A stretch of DNA of 64,000 bases from Shewanella carassii (GCF_002777975.1 NZ_NGVS01000023.1:69700-133699), one strand, 5' to 3'; shown: positions 38,234 to 49,784, counted from the stretch's first letter. Notes: generated by a model from the letters alone, not told the origin. Numbers and translations are program-made.

Positions 38234-38902
38234 TTACCACAATGGCAGCGACATCACTGCCTGTGGATGATTTAACTGCCAATCGGCACCCCATTCCGCC
38301 GGTTTATCCTCGGCAGCCAGATATCCCCATAGGGCGATGGCAGAGGGCATATTGACCGCCTGCGCCGCGACTATGTCGCGCTCGGCATCGCCAAGATAGA
38401 GAATACGTTCGGGAGCGCAGTTAAGTTGCTGAGCCCCCAATAACATAGGAGCAGGGTGGGGCTTACGATAGAGGGTGGTATCGGCACTGACCACAGCATC
38501 AAAGCGTTTAAGCAGCCCGATGCGCTCTAATAAGGGGCGGGTAAAACGCGCCGGTTTATTGGTGACAATCCCGAGCGGCAAGGCTCTTGATAGGGCACTG
38601 TCCAGCAAGGCTTCTATGCCTTCAAACAAACAGGCTTTTTGGCCGTTGACCTCATCATATTCCCTGAGCATCGCTTGCCGGATATGCTCCTGCTCCTCTG
38701 CTGAGGCTTGGGGCACGGCGGCTTGCACCATGGCAAGCGAGCCGTGAGAGGCCAGAGTACGCAGAAGTTTACGCTTATCCTCTATCGAGACGCCATGGGA
38801 TGCCAGCGCCAAGGCCAGCGCTTCGGTCAGGTCCTCGGCGGTATCCACCAGAGTCCCATCCAAGTCGAACAGAATCCCTTGAAACGGCAGCTTAGGCGTC
38901 AT
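38234..38902 (-). CDS. gph: Phosphoglycolate phosphatase-like HAD hydrolase
   Basis: This 222-residue HAD phosphatase has motif I FDLDGTLVDT, motif II LGIVTNKPA, the Lys in YRKPHPAP and motif IV LYLGDAERDI, with a helical cap between I and II. It is typical of the Gph branch that removes 2-phosphoglycolate or related phosphosugars (including MupP-like members). The ATG at 38902 lies 4 bp after the ubiG stop, as in many gammaproteobacteria where the two are paired. An upstream start at 38929 is open but overlaps ubiG. Confidence 0.9.
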   Translation of the reverse strand: MTPKLPFQGILFDLDGTLVDTAEDLTEALALALASHGVSIEDKRKLLRTLASHGSLAMVQAAVPQASAEEQEHIRQAMLREYDEVNGQKACLFEGIEALLDSALSRALPLGIVTNKPARFTRPLLERIGLLKRFDAVVSADTTLYRKPHPAPMLLGAQQLNCAPERILYLGDAERDIVAAQAVNMPSAIALWGYLAAEDKPAEWGADWQLNHPQAVMSLPLW

Positions 38903-38906
38903 GGCA

Positions 38907-39617
38907 TCAGTCCTGGCGTTGGCAGGCAATCATGTAGTTAACTTCAACGCTCTTGGTGTAACTGAATACGCCACTCAAGGGGTTGTATTTTATGCCCAGC
39001 GCGTCACGGCACAACAGTTCGGTGTGTTCCGCCATGGCGATCAACTCGGACGGACGGATAAATTTGCTGTGATCGTGGGTACCGGCAGGTAGCATTTTTA
39101 GCACATACTCGGCACCGAGTATGGTTTGTACCCAAGACATGATGTTGCGGTTAATGGTGGAGAAGAATACCCAACCTCCGGGCTTGACCATATCGCAACA
39201 AGCCTGGATCACAGATTGCGGATCCGGTACATGCTCGAGCATCTCCATACAGGTAACTGTATCGTAATGTCCCTGATGATTCTGGGCATGCACTTCGGCG
39301 GTTTCCTGCAGGTAGTCTATGCTGACGCCTGCTTCGAGTGCATGCAGCCTGGCGACTTCCAACGGCTCAAAGCCCATATCGAGGCCGGTGACCTTAGCGC
39401 CGATGCGGGCCATGCTCTCTGACAAAATGCCACCGCCGCAGCCGACATCCAGTACCAGCTTGTCAAAGATACCGCCGGATTGGGCGTCTATATAATTAAG
39501 GCGCAGAGGGTTGAGTTCATGCAGCGGTTTGAATTCACCGGCAGGATCCCACCAACTGGCGGCCATACTTTCAAACTTGGCGATTTCCTGAGGGTCGACA
39601 TTGGGTAGAGATGACAT
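38907..39617 (-). CDS. ubiG: Ubiquinone biosynthesis O-methyltransferase UbiG
   Basis: This 236-residue SAM-dependent methyltransferase carries out both O-methylations of ubiquinone synthesis. SAM motif I is [19 protein letters not shown], the acidic loop is VTGLDMG, and the post-motif stretch is [16 protein letters not shown]. The opening ([39 protein letters not shown]) is the UbiG signature. It is divergent from gyrA, the conserved arrangement, and co-transcribed with gph. Confidence 0.97.
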   Translation of the reverse strand: MSSLPNVDPQEIAKFESMAASWWDPAGEFKPLHELNPLRLNYIDAQSGGIFDKLVLDVGCGGGILSESMARIGAKVTGLDMGFEPLEVARLHALEAGVSIDYLQETAEVHAQNHQGHYDTVTCMEMLEHVPDPQSVIQACCDMVKPGGWVFFSTINRNIMSWVQTILGAEYVLKMLPAGTHDHSKFIRPSELIAMAEHTELLCRDALGIKYNPLSGVFSYTKSVEVNYMIACQRQD

Positions 39618-39892
39618 ATTCGGACCTGAAACAGCAATAATAAAGTGAACCTATTATAACCATATAACTTACGCGCAAGGGCAGCATAAAATGGTGCCTC
39701 AATGTGATCGCTCTCGGCAAAGATTAGAGATCGCGCAAAATATAGGCAAGATTCGGTTTTTGATGATAAAAACAGCAGCAGAATCCACACCCAGGACAGT
39801 GATCTTTGGCCCTGCTCGCGACTTGTATCATGCCCTTGGCCTTTTTGGCTGCAAAGGCGGCTTTAAGGACTTCCGACATTAAATAACTGTGT

Positions 39893-39898
39893 TAGAAT
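39893..39898 (+). promoter_or_regulatory. Candidate gyrA promoter -10
   Basis: In the 357-bp ubiG-gyrA divergent region a TAGAAT hexamer is preceded 16 bp upstream by a weak TTCCGA -35. It would start the gyrA transcript about 70 bp before the ATG. The rest of the region shows no further gene. Confidence 0.4.
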
Positions 39899-39974
39899 GC
39901 CAAATCACGTTTGTTGGGCTCGACAATGACACGGATTACAAGTTGTCAGCTAATTTAAGGGGATCGAGCAGTTT

Positions 39975-42614
39975 ATGACTGATCTGGCTTTATCAATTTC
40001 GCCAATAAATATTGAAGACGAACTAAAGAACTCCTATCTGGATTACGCCATGAGCGTTATCGTCGGGCGGGCATTGCCAGACGTACGCGATGGCCTCAAG
40101 CCGGTACATCGCCGCGTACTCTTTGCGATGAACGAGCTGAAAAACGATTGGAACAAACCCTATAAGAAGTCGGCACGTGTTGTCGGTGACGTGATAGGTA
40201 AGTATCACCCTCATGGTGACAGCGCCGTGTACGACACCATAGTGCGTATGGCACAGCCTTTCTCGCTGCGTTACACCCTGGTGGATGGCCAAGGTAACTT
40301 CGGCTCTATCGATGGCGATGCCGCGGCGGCCATGCGTTATACCGAAATTCGTATGGAAAAGCTGGCGCATCAACTGCTGGCTGACCTTGAGAAAGAAACC
40401 GTCGATTATGTCCCCAACTACGACGGCACCGAAATGATCCCGGCCGTGTTGCCGACCCGGATCCCCAACCTGCTGGTCAACGGCTCCTCCGGTATTGCGG
40501 TGGGTATGGCCACCAATATTCCGCCGCACAACCTGACCGAAGTGGTTAAAGGCTGTTTGGCACTTATCGAAGAACCTGAGCTGTCTATCGAACAGCTGAT
40601 GGATTATATCCCGGGCCCGGATTTCCCGACTGCCGCCATTATCAATGGCAAGAAGGGCATAGAGGAAGCGTACCGTACCGGCCGCGGTAAGGCGATTATG
40701 CGCGCCCGTGCCGAGGTGGAAACCGAAGACAATGGCCGCGAGCGGATCATTGTTACCGAGATTCCATACCAGGTGAACAAGGCTCGTCTGATTGAAAAGA
40801 TTGCCGAGCTGGTAAAAGACAAGAAAATTGAAGGCATCAGCGGCCTGCGCGATGAGTCTGATAAGGACGGTATGCGCATCGTCGTTGAGGTTAAGCGCGG
40901 CGAAGTGGCCGAGGTGGTGCTCAACAACCTCTATGCCCAGACCCAGATGCAAACCTCTTTTGGTATCAACATGGTGGCCCTGACCAATGGTCAGCCTAAG
41001 TTGTTTAACCTTAAAGAGATGCTGGAAGCCTTTATTCTGCACCGCCGTGAAGTGGTGACCCGCAGAACCGTGTTTGAACTGCGTAAAGCCCGCGAACGCG
41101 CGCATATTCTGGAAGCCCTGGCTATCGCCCTGGCCAACATCGACCCTGTGATTGCGCTGATCAAGGCCTCGCCAACACCCGCAGAAGCCAAGGTTAAACT
41201 GGTGGAAACCGGTTGGCAGCTCGGCAACGTGCAGGGCATGTTGGAAAAAGCCGGTGATGACGCCGCCCGCCCTGAATGGTTGGAGCCGGAGTTTGGTATT
41301 CGCGATGGTCTCTACTATCTGACTGAGCAGCAAGCCCAGGCTATCCTCGAGCTGCGTCTGCACCGTCTGACCGGTCTTGAGCACGAGAAGATCCTCCAGG
41401 AATATGAAGAGCTGCTGGAGTTGATTGCTGGATTGCTGCATATCCTCAGAAGTCCAGAGCGTCTGATGGAAGTGATCAAAGAAGAGCTGGAAGAAGTGCT
41501 CGAGCAATATGGTGACGAACGTCGCACCGAGATCAATGCTTCAGCCGTGGATATCAGCCTCGAAGACCTTATTTGCGAAGAAGATGTGGTAGTAACCCTG
41601 TCGCACTTGGGTTATGCCAAGTATCAGCCTCTGAGCGATTACCAAGCGCAGCGCCGCGGCGGTAAGGGCAAAGCGGCTACCAAGGTTAAAGACGAAGATT
41701 TCGTTGAGAAACTGTTGGTCGCCAATACCCACGACACCATTTTGTGCTTCTCCGACTTCGGCAAGCTCTACTGGCTCAAGGTTTATCAGTTGCCGCTGGC
41801 CAGCCGTCAGTCGCGCGGTAAACCTATTGTGAACCTGCTGCCATTGTCTGAGGGCGAGCACATTACGGCGATTCTGCCGGTTCGTGAATACGAAGCCGAC
41901 AAGTATGTCATCATGGCGACTTCCCACGGTACAGTGAAGAAGACATCGCTTATCGAGTACAGCCGCCCAAGAGCCAACGGTATTATCGCCGTTAACCTGA
42001 AAGACGGTGACCAGTTGATCGGCGTTGACCTGACCGACGGCAGCAATGAAATCATGCTGTTCTCCAACGAAGGTAAGGTGGTACGCTTTAGCGAAGATCA
42101 GGTGCGCGCCATGGGCCGTACCGCTACCGGTGTTCGTGGTATCAAACTCGAAGACGGTCAGGAAGTGGTTTCACTGATAGTGCCAAAAGAAGATGGCGCC
42201 ATTCTGACAGTGACAGAGAACGGTTTTGGTAAGCGTACCGAACTGAGTGAATACCCAACCAAGAGCCGTGCTACCAAGGGCGTGGTTTCCATCAAGGTCA
42301 GCGAGCGTAACGGCGCCGTAGTCGGTGCGGTTCAGGTTGGCGACAATGATGAGATCATGCTGATCAGCGACAAGGGCACACTGGTGAGAACTCCAGCGGC
42401 CGGCGTTTCCATCATAGGCCGTAATACCCAGGGCGTGACCATTATCCGCACCGCCGGTGACGAGGCCGTGGTGGGTTTACAGCGTATCGATGAAATCCAG
42501 TCTGATGAAGACGAAGTGGAATTCGATGAAAACGGCGAACCCATAGTGGCCGAAGCTGCGGCTGAGGATACTGAAGGCCAAGCGCCCGAAGCACCTGAAG
42601 CCGAGCAGGAATAA
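39975..42614 (+). CDS. gyrA: DNA gyrase subunit A
   Basis: This 879-residue subunit breaks and rejoins DNA for negative supercoiling. The catalytic tyrosine is in [10 protein letters not shown] (about 122). The quinolone-resistance region reads [17 protein letters not shown] with Ser83 and Asp87, i.e. the wild-type pattern. The six-bladed C-terminal domain is present, with the GyrA-box QRRGGKG near residue 558, and ends in an acidic tail rich in E and A. AAGGGG precedes the ATG. Followed by its own terminator. Confidence 0.98.
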   Translation: MTDLALSISPINIEDELKNSYLDYAMSVIVGRALPDVRDGLKPVHRRVLFAMNELKNDWNKPYKKSARVVGDVIGKYHPHGDSAVYDTIVRMAQPFSLRYTLVDGQGNFGSIDGDAAAAMRYTEIRMEKLAHQLLADLEKETVDYVPNYDGTEMIPAVLPTRIPNLLVNGSSGIAVGMATNIPPHNLTEVVKGCLALIEEPELSIEQLMDYIPGPDFPTAAIINGKKGIEEAYRTGRGKAIMRARAEVETEDNGRERIIVTEIPYQVNKARLIEKIAELVKDKKIEGISGLRDESDKDGMRIVVEVKRGEVAEVVLNNLYAQTQMQTSFGINMVALTNGQPKLFNLKEMLEAFILHRREVVTRRTVFELRKARERAHILEALAIALANIDPVIALIKASPTPAEAKVKLVETGWQLGNVQGMLEKAGDDAARPEWLEPEFGIRDGLYYLTEQQAQAILELRLHRLTGLEHEKILQEYEELLELIAGLLHILRSPERLMEVIKEELEEVLEQYGDERRTEINASAVDISLEDLICEEDVVVTLSHLGYAKYQPLSDYQAQRRGGKGKAATKVKDEDFVEKLLVANTHDTILCFSDFGKLYWLKVYQLPLASRQSRGKPIVNLLPLSEGEHITAILPVREYEADKYVIMATSHGTVKKTSLIEYSRPRANGIIAVNLKDGDQLIGVDLTDGSNEIMLFSNEGKVVRFSEDQVRAMGRTATGVRGIKLEDGQEVVSLIVPKEDGAILTVTENGFGKRTELSEYPTKSRATKGVVSIKVSERNGAVVGAVQVGDNDEIMLISDKGTLVRTPAAGVSIIGRNTQGVTIIRTAGDEAVVGLQRIDEIQSDEDEVEFDENGEPIVAEAAAEDTEGQAPEAPEAEQE

Positions 42615-42631
42615 CAGCATCAAGCATATCT

Positions 42632-42659
42632 GAGCGTCCATCTGGACGCTCTTTTTTTC
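42632..42659 (+). terminator. Terminator of gyrA
   Basis: GAGCGTCCA (42632-42640) pairs with TGGACGCTC (42643-42651) and is followed by seven T, 18 bp after the gyrA stop. Confidence 0.92.
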
Positions 42660-42674
42660 AAGGAGAACAATGAA

Positions 42675-43769
42675 GTGAGCACGATTTATAATTTCTGTGC
42701 CGGACCAGCCATGTTGCCGGCCGCGGTAATGCAAAAAGCCCAGCAGGAATTACTGGACTGGCAGGGGCACGGTGTCTCCGTCATGGAGATCAGTCACCGC
42801 AGTCAGGCCTTTATCGATCTCACCAAGGCAGCCGAATCCAGATTACGCTCGTTGATGAATATTCCCGAAGATTATCATGTACTGTTTATGCATGGCGGTG
42901 GTCGCGGTCAGTTCTCGGCTGTCGTGAATAATTTTTTGGGCAATAACGGCAGAGCCCTGTATTTGGAGAGCGGTCAGTGGTCAAGATCGGCCACGGCAGA
43001 GGCCAGAAAGCTGGCCGGAGATGACAGAATTGATAGCCAAAGCGTTGTTGAAAAGAGCAATGGACTCAATAAAGTAACCTTACCTAAGCTGGAAGGTGAT
43101 AGTGGTAAATATCGTTATGTGCACTATTGCCCCAACGAGACGGTAGATGGCATCGAAATTTTTGAAGAGTTGGAGTCCCCCTGGCCAATAGTCGCGGATA
43201 TGTCATCCACTATCATGTCCCGTGAAATCGATGTCAGTCGTTACGGGCTCATTTATGCCGGGGCGCAAAAAAATATCGGCCCTTCCGGTTTGGCCATAGT
43301 GATAGTGCGTAAAGAGATGCTGGCTTTGCCGGCCATGCCACAGTCGTCCATCATGGATTATCGCTTGGCGGCCGAAAACGATTCCATGTTTAACACTCCC
43401 CCTACTTTTGCCTGGTATCTGGCCGCCGAAGTGTTTGAGTGGCTGCACCGGGTGGGCGGTATCGAGGCGATGGCAGAGCTTAACAAGGCCAAGGCCGAAC
43501 TGCTATACGCCTGTATCGATGAATTGGACTTTTACCGCAATGGTGTGGCGGTGCAAAACCGCTCGCGGATGAATGTGACTTTCCAATTGGCCGATGAGTC
43601 GCTCAATGGTGAGTTCCTGAAAGAGGCGGAGGCCGCAGGTTTGGTAGCTCTTAAGGGGCACAGAATTGTCGGCGGGATGCGCGCCAGTATTTATAACGCC
43701 ATGCCTTTGGCCGGCGTTGAGGCCCTGGTTGCCTTTATGAAAGCGTTTGCGGCCAAGCACAGCAGCTGA
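42675..43769 (+). CDS. serC: Phosphoserine aminotransferase
   Basis: This 364-residue PLP enzyme of serine and pyridoxal phosphate synthesis opens with [17 protein letters not shown], the SerC signature. The cofactor lysine lies in [16 protein letters not shown] (about 198), and [14 protein letters not shown] contacts the PLP phosphate. It starts with GTG; AAGGAG lies 9 nt upstream. An ATG 6 nt before is out of frame. The order gyrA-serC-(aminotransferase)-aroA resembles other gammaproteobacteria. Confidence 0.97.
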   Translation: MSTIYNFCAGPAMLPAAVMQKAQQELLDWQGHGVSVMEISHRSQAFIDLTKAAESRLRSLMNIPEDYHVLFMHGGGRGQFSAVVNNFLGNNGRALYLESGQWSRSATAEARKLAGDDRIDSQSVVEKSNGLNKVTLPKLEGDSGKYRYVHYCPNETVDGIEIFEELESPWPIVADMSSTIMSREIDVSRYGLIYAGAQKNIGPSGLAIVIVRKEMLALPAMPQSSIMDYRLAAENDSMFNTPPTFAWYLAAEVFEWLHRVGGIEAMAELNKAKAELLYACIDELDFYRNGVAVQNRSRMNVTFQLADESLNGEFLKEAEAAGLVALKGHRIVGGMRASIYNAMPLAGVEALVAFMKAFAAKHSS

Positions 43770-43806
43770 ACCCCGGCGAAAATCGCTTTATTGCAACAAA
43801 TCCCAT

Positions 43807-43838
43807 AAAAAAGCGAATGCCTCGGCATTCGCTTTTTT
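43807..43838. terminator. Bidirectional terminator between serC and the aminotransferase gene
   Basis: A perfect 14-bp inverted repeat (six A, GCGAATGC / GCATTCGC, six T) with a CTCG loop lies between two convergent genes and can work on both strands. Confidence 0.93.
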
Positions 43839-43855
43839 CATCTCACTCTCCAATT

Positions 43856-45052
43856 TTAACCTTGCAACACCTTGGCGATAGACTTGGCAAGGTAATCGAC
43901 ATTGCTATCGCTTATCCCGGCGATACTGATCCGGCTTGAATCCACCATATAGATACCGAACTCCTGCTTAAGTTGTTCAACCTGCTCTGGCGACACCCCA
44001 AGGAAGGAGAACATCCCTTTCTGGCGGGCGATAAAGCTGAAGTCCTGCTCGACGCCTATCGCCTTTAAACGCTCAACCAGGATGGCACGGTTACCGTTTA
44101 TCCTGTCACGCATCACCTTGAGTTCATCCAGCCACTGCTGCTTGAGCTGATTGTCGCCGAGAATGGTTTCCACCAACGCGGCTCCATGTGCCGGCGGCAT
44201 GGAGTAGAGGCAACGTACTACGTAAAGCAGTACCGACAAGGCTACATCGGCTGCAGCACTGCTGTTGGCTATGATGCTGCAGGCGCCGATACGTTCGCGA
44301 TAAAGGCCAAAATTCTTTGAGCAGGAGGAGCAGAGCAACATGTTTTCCACGGCGGCCGCCATCTTGCGAACGCCGTAGGCATCTTCCTCGACACCGTCAC
44401 CAAAGCCCTGGTAAGCCATATCGATTAGCGGGGTAAAGCCGCGTTTGACGGCCACTTGTACCACTTGGTCCCACTGCTCAGTGCTGAGATCCTGGCCCGA
44501 TGGGTTGTGACAACAGGCATGTAGCAGCACCACATCGTTTTCACCAAGGGTGTTGAGTTTGGCGAGCATTTCATCAAACTTCAGCGCCTTGGTGGCGTAG
44601 TCATAGTAAGGGTAACGCTCAACCTTGAGACCGGTCGCTTCAAAAAGTCCGGTGTGATTGGCCCAGGTCGGATCGCTGACCCAAACGGTTGCGCCTGGGC
44701 GACAACGTTTAATAAAGTCAGCTGCGACCCGCAGCGCGCCGGTGCCGCCGGGAGTGGATACGCTGCGAATGCGTCCGGCGCTCAGGGTAGGGTGCTGCTC
44801 ACCGAATGCCAGCTCGGCAATGAGCCGATTGAAATCACTGCTACCGGCGGGGCCGATATACACCTTGGTGGTTTCTGTAGCGGTGCGGCGCTGCTCGGCG
44901 GTTTTAACGCAGTCGAGGATGGGAGTATTTCCCAAGATGTCTTTATAGACACCAACGCCCAAATCAATTTTTTCACCGCGAGGATCGTCGCGATATTGGC
45001 TGAGCAGCCCAAGAATGGGATCGGCTGGCATCGCCTTGAGTGTGCTGAACAT
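43856..45052 (-). CDS. tyrB: Aromatic amino acid / aspartate aminotransferase
   Basis: This 398-residue class I aminotransferase uses PLP. The cofactor lysine lies in LCSSCSKNFGLYRERIGAC, HNPSGQDLS and the carboxylate-binding Arg (YMVDSSRISIAGI) are in place, and the N-terminal arm DPILGLLSQYRDDPRGEKIDLGVGVY is that of AspC/TyrB. The two paralogues cannot be told apart safely by eye; position beside aroA favours an aromatic role. It is convergent with serC and divergent from aroA. Confidence 0.85.
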   Translation of the reverse strand: MFSTLKAMPADPILGLLSQYRDDPRGEKIDLGVGVYKDILGNTPILDCVKTAEQRRTATETTKVYIGPAGSSDFNRLIAELAFGEQHPTLSAGRIRSVSTPGGTGALRVAADFIKRCRPGATVWVSDPTWANHTGLFEATGLKVERYPYYDYATKALKFDEMLAKLNTLGENDVVLLHACCHNPSGQDLSTEQWDQVVQVAVKRGFTPLIDMAYQGFGDGVEEDAYGVRKMAAAVENMLLCSSCSKNFGLYRERIGACSIIANSSAAADVALSVLLYVVRCLYSMPPAHGAALVETILGDNQLKQQWLDELKVMRDRINGNRAILVERLKAIGVEQDFSFIARQKGMFSFLGVSPEQVEQLKQEFGIYMVDSSRISIAGISDSNVDYLAKSIAKVLQG

Positions 45053-45514
45053 AGGGTTCCCTGGATTGAATACTTGTTGAAGAGGATTAGCATAACGGCA
45101 TTTAGGCTATTTGTTAACGGCTGGTGAGGTTGCAGCAAGCGATAGCCTGAGTGGTGCAACTGGCAAGCTGGGCTTCCAGGGTGTAAAGCTCAGTTCCAGG
45201 AAAGCAGAGTCGTATCTGTGAGTCACGTCTTCGAAAGTCAATCGGACAGCAAAGAGCTTATTTAGCGCTGCTTGAATAATTTTCCGCTGAAATCGGCTTT
45301 TTTCAGCAAAAAACGGTTGAATCCCTGTGGCGCTCAGGTAACTTTAATGCCACGAACACTTAATTCAGGCCTATCAGCACTCGCTGTATCTAATCTTTTG
45401 TCTTGATTTACCGATTTTATCCCATAATCGGTGACAAGGTCTTTTAACCCGCTTTGGCGGTACGTGGCGTGACGCTGCAACTCCGTCAAACACAGATGCA
45501 AGAATCCAAAAAAG
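45053..45514. other. 462-bp divergent region between the aminotransferase gene and aroA
   Basis: Promoters for both genes must lie here. On the plus strand a CATAAT -10-like hexamer at 45423-45428 has only poorly spaced -35 candidates (TTGTCT at 19 bp, TTGATT at 14 bp). No TyrR palindrome and no gene are evident. Confidence 0.3.
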
Positions 45515-46795
45515 ATGAAGCAATTGCGACTGGATCCCATAAGTAAAATGCATGGGGAGGTCAACATCCCCGGCTCCAAGAGTATCTCCAACCGGGCGCT
45601 GCTATTGGCAACCCTGGCCAAGGGCACCACAGAACTGACCAATCTGCTCGACTCAGATGATATTCGCCACATGTTGGCAGCGCTCAAACAGCTCGGCGTG
45701 CAATTTGAGCTTTCCGAAGACAAGCGCCGCTGCAGCGTGCAGGGCCTTGGCGGCGTAATCAACAGCAACAAGCTGCAAGAGCTGTTTCTCGGTAATGCCG
45801 GCACAGCGATGCGGCCCTTGTGCGCCGCGCTGACCCTGGGGAACGGTGAGTTTGTTCTCACGGGTGAACCCAGAATGGAGGAGCGGCCGATAGGAGATCT
45901 GGTCGACAGCCTCAAGGCGTTGGGCGCGGATATTCAATATCTGAAGCATTCCGGCTTCCCGCCATTAAAAATCAAGGCAACGGGACTCAGTGGTGGGGAT
46001 GTGGAAATTGCCGGTAATCTCTCCAGCCAGTTTCTTACCGCGCTCCTGATGGTTGCGCCGCTGGCCGGTGCCGCTGTCAATATCAAGGTCAAGGGTGAAC
46101 TGGTTTCCAAGCCCTATATCGATATTACTTTGGCCTTGATGGCGCAATTTGGTATCAAGGTTATCAACCACGACTATCAGCGTTTTGAGATCCCATCCGG
46201 TCAAAGCTATCTGTCACCGGGCAAGGTATTGGTGGAAGGCGATGCCTCATCGGCGTCTTATTTCCTGGCCGCAGGTGCCATCGCCGGCGGCGAGGTGAAA
46301 GTCACTGGGGTTGGCCGTCTCAGCATTCAGGGCGATGTCAAGTTTGCCGATGCGCTGGCCGCCATGGGCGCCGAGATTGAATGGGGAGATGACTTTATTA
46401 TTGTCAGAGGCAGCCAGCTCAAGGGGATAGATATGGATATGAACCATATTCCCGACGCAGCAATGACCATAGCCACCGCCGCGGTTTTTGCCAAAGGGCC
46501 GACCCGCCTCAGTAATATCTACAACTGGCGTATCAAGGAGACAGATCGTCTCAGCGCCATGGCCACAGAGCTGCGGAAAATTGGTGCCGAGGTGGAAGAG
46601 GGCGAGGATTATATTTCGGTAAATCCACCAGTTACGCCCACGCATGCCGCTATCGACACCTATAACGACCACCGCATGGCCATGTGTTTTTCGCTGCTGG
46701 CGTTTGCCGATTGCGGCGTCACCATCAATGACCCGGATTGCACCTCAAAAACCTTCCCGGATTACTTCCAACGCTTTGCGGCCTTGGCCGGTTAA
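45515..46795 (+). CDS. aroA: 5-enolpyruvylshikimate-3-phosphate synthase
   Basis: This 426-residue shikimate pathway enzyme joins phosphoenolpyruvate and shikimate 3-phosphate. [20 protein letters not shown] (about 20-39) binds both substrates. [11 protein letters not shown] is the class I signature (glyphosate-sensitive type, with Gly96 and Ala/Pro context like E. coli), and [19 protein letters not shown] and [13 protein letters not shown] are the later active-site segments. It is followed by cmk at 155 bp. Confidence 0.98.
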   Translation: MKQLRLDPISKMHGEVNIPGSKSISNRALLLATLAKGTTELTNLLDSDDIRHMLAALKQLGVQFELSEDKRRCSVQGLGGVINSNKLQELFLGNAGTAMRPLCAALTLGNGEFVLTGEPRMEERPIGDLVDSLKALGADIQYLKHSGFPPLKIKATGLSGGDVEIAGNLSSQFLTALLMVAPLAGAAVNIKVKGELVSKPYIDITLALMAQFGIKVINHDYQRFEIPSGQSYLSPGKVLVEGDASSASYFLAAGAIAGGEVKVTGVGRLSIQGDVKFADALAAMGAEIEWGDDFIIVRGSQLKGIDMDMNHIPDAAMTIATAAVFAKGPTRLSNIYNWRIKETDRLSAMATELRKIGAEVEEGEDYISVNPPVTPTHAAIDTYNDHRMAMCFSLLAFADCGVTINDPDCTSKTFPDYFQRFAALAG

Positions 46796-46950
46796 GCGGC
46801 TGAATTTCGGGCTGTTGACAGCAGCGGCTCGAAATTGGCCTTGAATTCAGCATACGGAAAGCATGCAGTTGATATATACTATTGGCCGCTCATTTTCGGT
46901 GAACTCATACTGTGTCCTCATGGAAGATGACAATTACTGCGGAGGAATTT

Positions 46951-47646
46951 ATGTCTGAACGGGCGCCTGTTGTCACAATTGACGGCCCAAGCGGTGCGGG
47001 AAAAGGCACTATAAGTCAGTTGCTTGCCAACAAACTTGGATGGAAGTTACTCGATAGCGGTGCCATATATCGAGTGTTGGCACTCGCCGCTATCCACCAC
47101 GATGTTGAATTGGATAACGAAGAAGCCATCACCCTGTTGGCCGCACATCTGGATGTACAGTTTCTGGCGGGAGCCGGAAGTGAAGCCATAAAAGTGGTGC
47201 TGGAAGGCGAAGATGTCAGTCAGGCCATTCGCTCGCAGGAGTGTTCCGACGCGGCCTCAAGAGTGGCGGCGTTTCCCCGGGTGAGAGAAGCCTTACTCAG
47301 AAGGCAGCGTGCTTTCAGAGTTGCTCCCGGACTTATAGCCGATGGCCGGGATATGGGAACCGTTGTTTTCCCACATGCACCGGCAAAATTGTTTTTGACT
47401 GCCTCGGCTGAAGAAAGGGCCCAGCGGCGCTATAATCAGTTGCAGGACAAGGGCTTCGATGTTAACATCGAGCGTCTTTTAACCGAGATCCAGGAAAGAG
47501 ATCACCGGGATATGAATCGCGCCGTTGCGCCTTTGGTGCCCGCTGAAGATGCCTTGGTGATAGATACTACTGGTCTTGGAATTGATGCTGTGCTGGAGCT
47601 GGCGCTCAGGCACATAGTCGACAAGTTATCTGACATCAGTCTCTGA
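46951..47646 (+). CDS. cmk: Cytidylate kinase
   Basis: This 231-residue kinase phosphorylates CMP and dCMP. The P-loop is [12 protein letters not shown] near residue 10. [15 protein letters not shown] and the [23 protein letters not shown] segment, with the conserved Arg/Asp, are the nucleotide-binding parts. GCGGAGGA just upstream fixes the ATG at 46951, although the frame is open earlier. The cmk-rpsA-ihfB order is conserved in gammaproteobacteria. Confidence 0.97.
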   Translation: MSERAPVVTIDGPSGAGKGTISQLLANKLGWKLLDSGAIYRVLALAAIHHDVELDNEEAITLLAAHLDVQFLAGAGSEAIKVVLEGEDVSQAIRSQECSDAASRVAAFPRVREALLRRQRAFRVAPGLIADGRDMGTVVFPHAPAKLFLTASAEERAQRRYNQLQDKGFDVNIERLLTEIQERDHRDMNRAVAPLVPAEDALVIDTTGLGIDAVLELALRHIVDKLSDISL

Positions 47647-47665
47647 GACTGGTGGGATAGGCATT

Positions 47666-47722
47666 CGCCACAAGGAAGAGGCGAGTTATTTTACTGACTC
47701 CACGTTCAGGATAGATACGTGG
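47666..47722 (+). promoter_or_regulatory. rpsA leader hairpins with GGA loops (S1 autoregulation)
   Basis: CGCC (47666-47669) pairs with GGCG (47680-47683) around a loop containing AAGGAAG. CCACGT (47700-47705) pairs with ACGTGG (47717-47722) around a loop containing AGGAT. There is no Shine-Dalgarno next to the rpsA ATG. Gammaproteobacterial rpsA leaders are known to use such GGA-bearing hairpins for S1-dependent initiation and feedback. Confidence 0.6.
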
Positions 47723-47745
47723 TTTATTACTTAAAGTTAATTAAC

Positions 47746-49413
47746 ATGACTGAATCTTTTGCTGATCTGTTTGAACAATCCCTTCAACAACTGGAATTCC
47801 GCCCAGGTTCTATCGTTCGTGGTACTGTAGTTGCCATCGAAAACGGTATGGTACTGGTTGACGCCGGTCTGAAATCTGAGAGCCCAATCCCAGCTGAGCA
47901 ATTCAAAAACGCTCAAGGTGAACTGGAAATCGCCGTTGGCGACCAAGTTGACGTTGCGCTGGATAGCGTTGAAGACGGTTTCGGTGAGACTCAACTGTCT
48001 CGCGAGAAGGCCAAGCGCCACGAAGCCTGGATCGTTCTGGAAAAAGCTTACGAAGATGCTGAAACTGTAATCGGTGTCATCAATGGCAAGGTTAAAGGCG
48101 GTTTCACCGTTGAGCTGAACGGTATCCGTGCGTTCCTGCCTGGTTCTCTGGTTGACGTTCGCCCAGTACGCGATACTGCTCACCTGGAAAACAAAGAACT
48201 GGAATTCAAAGTTATCAAGCTGGACCAGAAGCGCAACAACGTTGTTGTTTCTCGTCGTGCTGTTATCGAATCTGAAAGCAGCGCTGAGCGTGATGCTCTG
48301 CTGGAAAACCTGCAAGAAGGTCAAGCAGTTAAAGGTATCGTTAAGAACCTGACCGACTACGGTGCATTCGTAGATCTGGGCGGTGTTGACGGTCTGCTGC
48401 ACATCACCGATATGGCTTGGAAGCGTGTTAAGCACCCATCTGAGATCGTAAATGTTGGTGACGAAATCAACGTCAAAGTACTGAAGTACGATCGCGAGCG
48501 CACTCGTGTATCTCTGGGTCTGAAGCAACTGGGTGAAGACCCATGGCTGGAAATCAGCAAGCGCTACCCAGAAAACACTCGTCTGACTGGTCGCGTAACC
48601 AACCTGACTGACTACGGCTGCTTCGTTGAAATCGAAGAAGGCGTTGAAGGTCTGGTACACGTTTCTGAAATGGATTGGACCAACAAGAACATCCACCCAT
48701 CCAAGGTTGTTAACCTGGGTGACGAAGTTGAAGTTCTGGTTCTGGACATCGATGAAGAGCGTCGTCGTATTTCTCTGGGTCTCAAGCAGTGCAAGACCAA
48801 CCCATGGGAAGACTTCGCTAACCGTTATGCCAAGGGCGACAAAGTTACCGGTAAGATCAAGTCTATCACTGACTTCGGTATCTTCATCGGTCTGGACGGC
48901 GGTATCGACGGTCTGGTTCACCTGTCTGACATCTCTTGGAACGGTAGCGGCGAAGATGCTGTTGGCGAGTACAAGAAAGGCGACGAAATCACTGCAGTGG
49001 TTCTGTCTGTTGATCCAGAGCGTGAGCGTATCAGCCTGGGTGTTAAGCAGACTGAAGACGATCCATTCAACGCCTACCTGGCCGACAAGAAGAAAGGTAC
49101 TATCGTAGTTGGTACTGTTACTGCTGTTGACGCCAAAGGTGTGACTGTTGAGCTGGCTGACACTGTTGAAGGTTACATCCGTGTATCTGACATCAGCCGT
49201 GACCGTGTTGAAGATGCATCAAGCGTCTACAATGTAGGTGACAGCGTTGAAGCCAAGTTCATGGGCGTAGATCGCAAGAACCGTGCAATCAGCCTGTCTG
49301 TACGTGCTAAAGACGAAGCTGAAGAAAAAGAAGTGATGGCTAACCTGAACAAGCAGGACGACGCTATCATGACTAATGCAATGGCTGAAGCGTTTAAGGC
49401 AGCTCGTAAGTAA
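47746..49413 (+). CDS. rpsA: Ribosomal protein S1
   Basis: This 555-residue mRNA-binding 30S protein has six S1 OB-fold repeats. The last four are most regular ([52 protein letters not shown] and so on), and the first two are the ribosome-docking type. Codon use is strongly biased toward a few codons, as expected for a very highly expressed gene. The ATG at 47746 ([10 protein letters not shown]) is preferred over one nine codons upstream by alignment with the usual length and by the leader structure. Confidence 0.98.
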   Translation: MTESFADLFEQSLQQLEFRPGSIVRGTVVAIENGMVLVDAGLKSESPIPAEQFKNAQGELEIAVGDQVDVALDSVEDGFGETQLSREKAKRHEAWIVLEKAYEDAETVIGVINGKVKGGFTVELNGIRAFLPGSLVDVRPVRDTAHLENKELEFKVIKLDQKRNNVVVSRRAVIESESSAERDALLENLQEGQAVKGIVKNLTDYGAFVDLGGVDGLLHITDMAWKRVKHPSEIVNVGDEINVKVLKYDRERTRVSLGLKQLGEDPWLEISKRYPENTRLTGRVTNLTDYGCFVEIEEGVEGLVHVSEMDWTNKNIHPSKVVNLGDEVEVLVLDIDEERRRISLGLKQCKTNPWEDFANRYAKGDKVTGKIKSITDFGIFIGLDGGIDGLVHLSDISWNGSGEDAVGEYKKGDEITAVVLSVDPERERISLGVKQTEDDPFNAYLADKKKGTIVVGTVTAVDAKGVTVELADTVEGYIRVSDISRDRVEDASSVYNVGDSVEAKFMGVDRKNRAISLSVRAKDEAEEKEVMANLNKQDDAIMTNAMAEAFKAARK

Positions 49414-49424
49414 GTGCCTGTAGT

Positions 49425-49444
49425 ACAGGGGGCTTGCCCCCTGT
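49425..49444 (+). terminator. Hairpin between rpsA and ihfB
   Basis: ACAGGGGG pairs perfectly with CCCCCTGT around CTTG, 12 bp after the rpsA stop, with no T run. It probably attenuates or protects the rpsA mRNA end rather than stopping all transcription into ihfB. Confidence 0.6.
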
Positions 49445-49483
49445 TAGGTGACTGTGTTTGGCTTGATAATAGGGGTAGCTAGG

Positions 49484-49771
49484 ATGACTAAATCCGAACT
49501 GATCGAAAAACTCGCCAGTGGGCAGTCGCAACTGTCGGCGAAGGAAGTCGAAAGTGCAATCAAAGAGATGTTGGAGCAAATGGCAAAGACATTGGAAAGC
49601 GGTGATCGTATAGAGATCCGTGGCTTTGGCAGCTTTTCACTTCATTATCGTGCACCTCGCACTGGTCGTAATCCCAAGACGGGAACATCAGTGGAGTTGG
49701 ATGGCAAGTACGTCCCGCACTTTAAGCCAGGCAAAGAACTGCGCGAACGCGTTGACGCATATAGCCGTTAA
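49484..49771 (+). CDS. ihfB: Integration host factor beta subunit
   Basis: This 95-residue DNA-bending protein matches the E. coli length (94). [14 protein letters not shown] opens it. [26 protein letters not shown] is the beta-arm with the intercalating proline segment. It follows rpsA by 70 bp, the conserved neighbour, and ends before a strong terminator. Confidence 0.98.
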   Translation: MTKSELIEKLASGQSQLSAKEVESAIKEMLEQMAKTLESGDRIEIRGFGSFSLHYRAPRTGRNPKTGTSVELDGKYVPHFKPGKELRERVDAYSR

Positions 49772-49784
49772 TCGCTGTTGTATT

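Noticed and set aside
39691..39882. Possible 63-residue ORF in the ubiG-gyrA gap
   Set aside because: No ribosome site, and the composition looks non-coding; it overlaps the region needed for divergent promoters.
40200..40260. Quinolone resistance change in gyrA
   Set aside because: Ser83 and Asp87 are both wild type.
40023..41507. Long minus-strand open frame opposite gyrA
   Set aside because: It is the shadow of a highly biased coding strand; gyrA is unambiguous, and the antisense product has no recognisable domain or ribosome site.
47737..48921. 394-codon minus-strand frame opposite rpsA
   Set aside because: It arises from the strong codon bias and repeated S1 domains; rpsA is certain on the other strand.
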